A stretch of 64,000 bases of DNA. It comes from Sphingobacterium sp. UBA5670 (GTDB lineage Bacteria > Bacteroidota > Bacteroidia > Sphingobacteriales > Sphingobacteriaceae). A model generated the notes under the pieces. The model worked only from the letters and a program-made list of their open reading frames with translations. It was not told where the DNA came from and did no database searches. The stretch's first letter is position 1. Every line of letters begins with the position of its first letter. Made by a program: the position numbers and the translations under genes. The stretch lies in NCBI RefSeq assembly GCF_002420705.1, contig NZ_DIIM01000021.1, positions 103,561-167,560 on the forward strand. The letters run 5' to 3'. Positions 63,523 through 64,000 of the stretch are shown here, one piece after another.

Positions 63523-63822
63523 GATTTGAATATCTAAAAACGCTTACAAAGGTTCACAAGATACGATTTTTAGGACCATTTACCGAATTCCCTAAACAAT
63601 ATCGGGAGCTATATCCAATGTAAAAAAGGTGAATTAGCTGTGTTTTATCAGTGGTAAAGCTCTTCTTCTATCATTTTATTTTTCGAACCTAACGAATCAA
63701 ATGTGAGAAACAAACATTATACATTAAAATTTCATAAAAATCTTAGTTATTTTTTACCGAATTAATTTGACTTTGTTGCAAAAAATACTTAGCTTGCTAC
63801 TATAGTTAATAAACCGTTTATT
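63523..63822. other. Intergenic region between nhaA and a small membrane protein gene
   Basis: About 300 AT-rich bases. Just upstream of the plus-strand gene there is a TTTG (63772-63775) and a loose TACTTAGC box (63786-63793), an imperfect promoter. No hairpin or gene is seen. Confidence 0.35.
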
Positions 63823-63999
63823 ATGTGCAAGAAGTGGATTTTCATGGTGCTTCTTTTCGTAGCAAATTTTACATATGCGCAGACGACAGAGGATAAAACC
63901 CAACATTCAGGTTCCCATTACATTATTTTAGCAATCATCGCTATCATTGTCATTGTTTATATATTATACAGGAGGCAAAAGAGGAAATTTAATGAATAA
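63823..63999 (+). CDS. Small membrane protein (58 aa)
   Basis: The frame runs from ATG 63823 to TAA at 63997-63999, complete within the window. It has an N-terminal signal-like segment (MCKKWIFMVLLFVANFTYAQ), a short His/Thr-rich linker (TTEDKTQHSGSHY) and a C-terminal TM helix (IILAIIAIIVIVYILY) with a basic tail (RRQKRKFNE). It may be a small inner-membrane protein oriented with the tail in the cytoplasm. No family is recognised. Confidence 0.5.
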   Translation: MCKKWIFMVLLFVANFTYAQTTEDKTQHSGSHYIILAIIAIIVIVYILYRRQKRKFNE

Positions 64000-64000
64000 G

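Overview
The window looks like a chromosomal segment of a Bacteroidota bacterium, most likely Sphingobacteriaceae (Sphingobacterium-like). The DNA is AT-rich. Several genes have -7 boxes of the Bacteroidota type TAnnTTTG instead of sigma70-type -10 boxes. Many small lipoproteins, Oar-type TonB receptor architecture, DUF families common in this phylum and a LytS/LytTR pair point the same way. This assignment rests on gene content and promoter style only. No rRNA, tRNA, CRISPR array, prophage or insertion sequence was seen.

Layout. 1-15.7 kb: mixed metabolic and hypothetical genes on both strands: an AraC regulator cut by the window edge, a PRISE-like reductase, a DapB-like protein, an acyltransferase, a secreted transglutaminase-like protein, GNAT, SRPBCC and alpha/beta-hydrolase proteins, a decayed membrane-protein gene (6993-7537), a DUF1266 gene pair, and an AraC/aldo-keto reductase pair. 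15.8-25.1 kb: a long minus-strand potassium operon. In transcription order it holds two micro-ORFs joined by a 14-bp tandem repeat, an unrecognised 125-aa gene, kdpF, kdpA, kdpB, kdpC, a beta-barrel porin, a short KdpD sensor protein and a separate histidine kinase. No kdpE-like response regulator lies nearby. 25.5-37 kb: a DUF1080 lipoprotein, a Gdx-type SMR exporter with a Crp/Fnr regulator, a large Oar-like TonB receptor followed by a class II cyclic-nucleotide phosphodiesterase, a nitroreductase/HxlR divergent pair with interleaved promoters, and a methyltransferase/FAD oxidoreductase pair. 37-43.4 kb: a LuxR-type regulator, an outer-membrane protein joining a kinase-like catalytic-loop signature to a BamA-like barrel, a GNAT gene broken at a G7 tract, and an orphan GHKL ATPase. 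43.4-59.1 kb: two complete tripartite RND efflux operons. The first follows a TetR gene and carries matching palindromic operators; the second follows a LytS/LytTR two-component pair. 59-64 kb: an EamA transporter, a VOC protein, a DEAD-box helicase, NhaA and a small membrane protein.

How the genes work together. The Kdp block would scavenge K+ when it is scarce. The two RND operons would expel lipophilic toxicants under separate control. The HxlR/nitroreductase pair looks like a self-contained redox or electrophile response. The most unusual items are the tandem start/stop cassette at the head of the kdp operon, the kinase-like/BamA fusion, the orphan GHKL ATPase, and the mirror-image promoters at 33971-34004.
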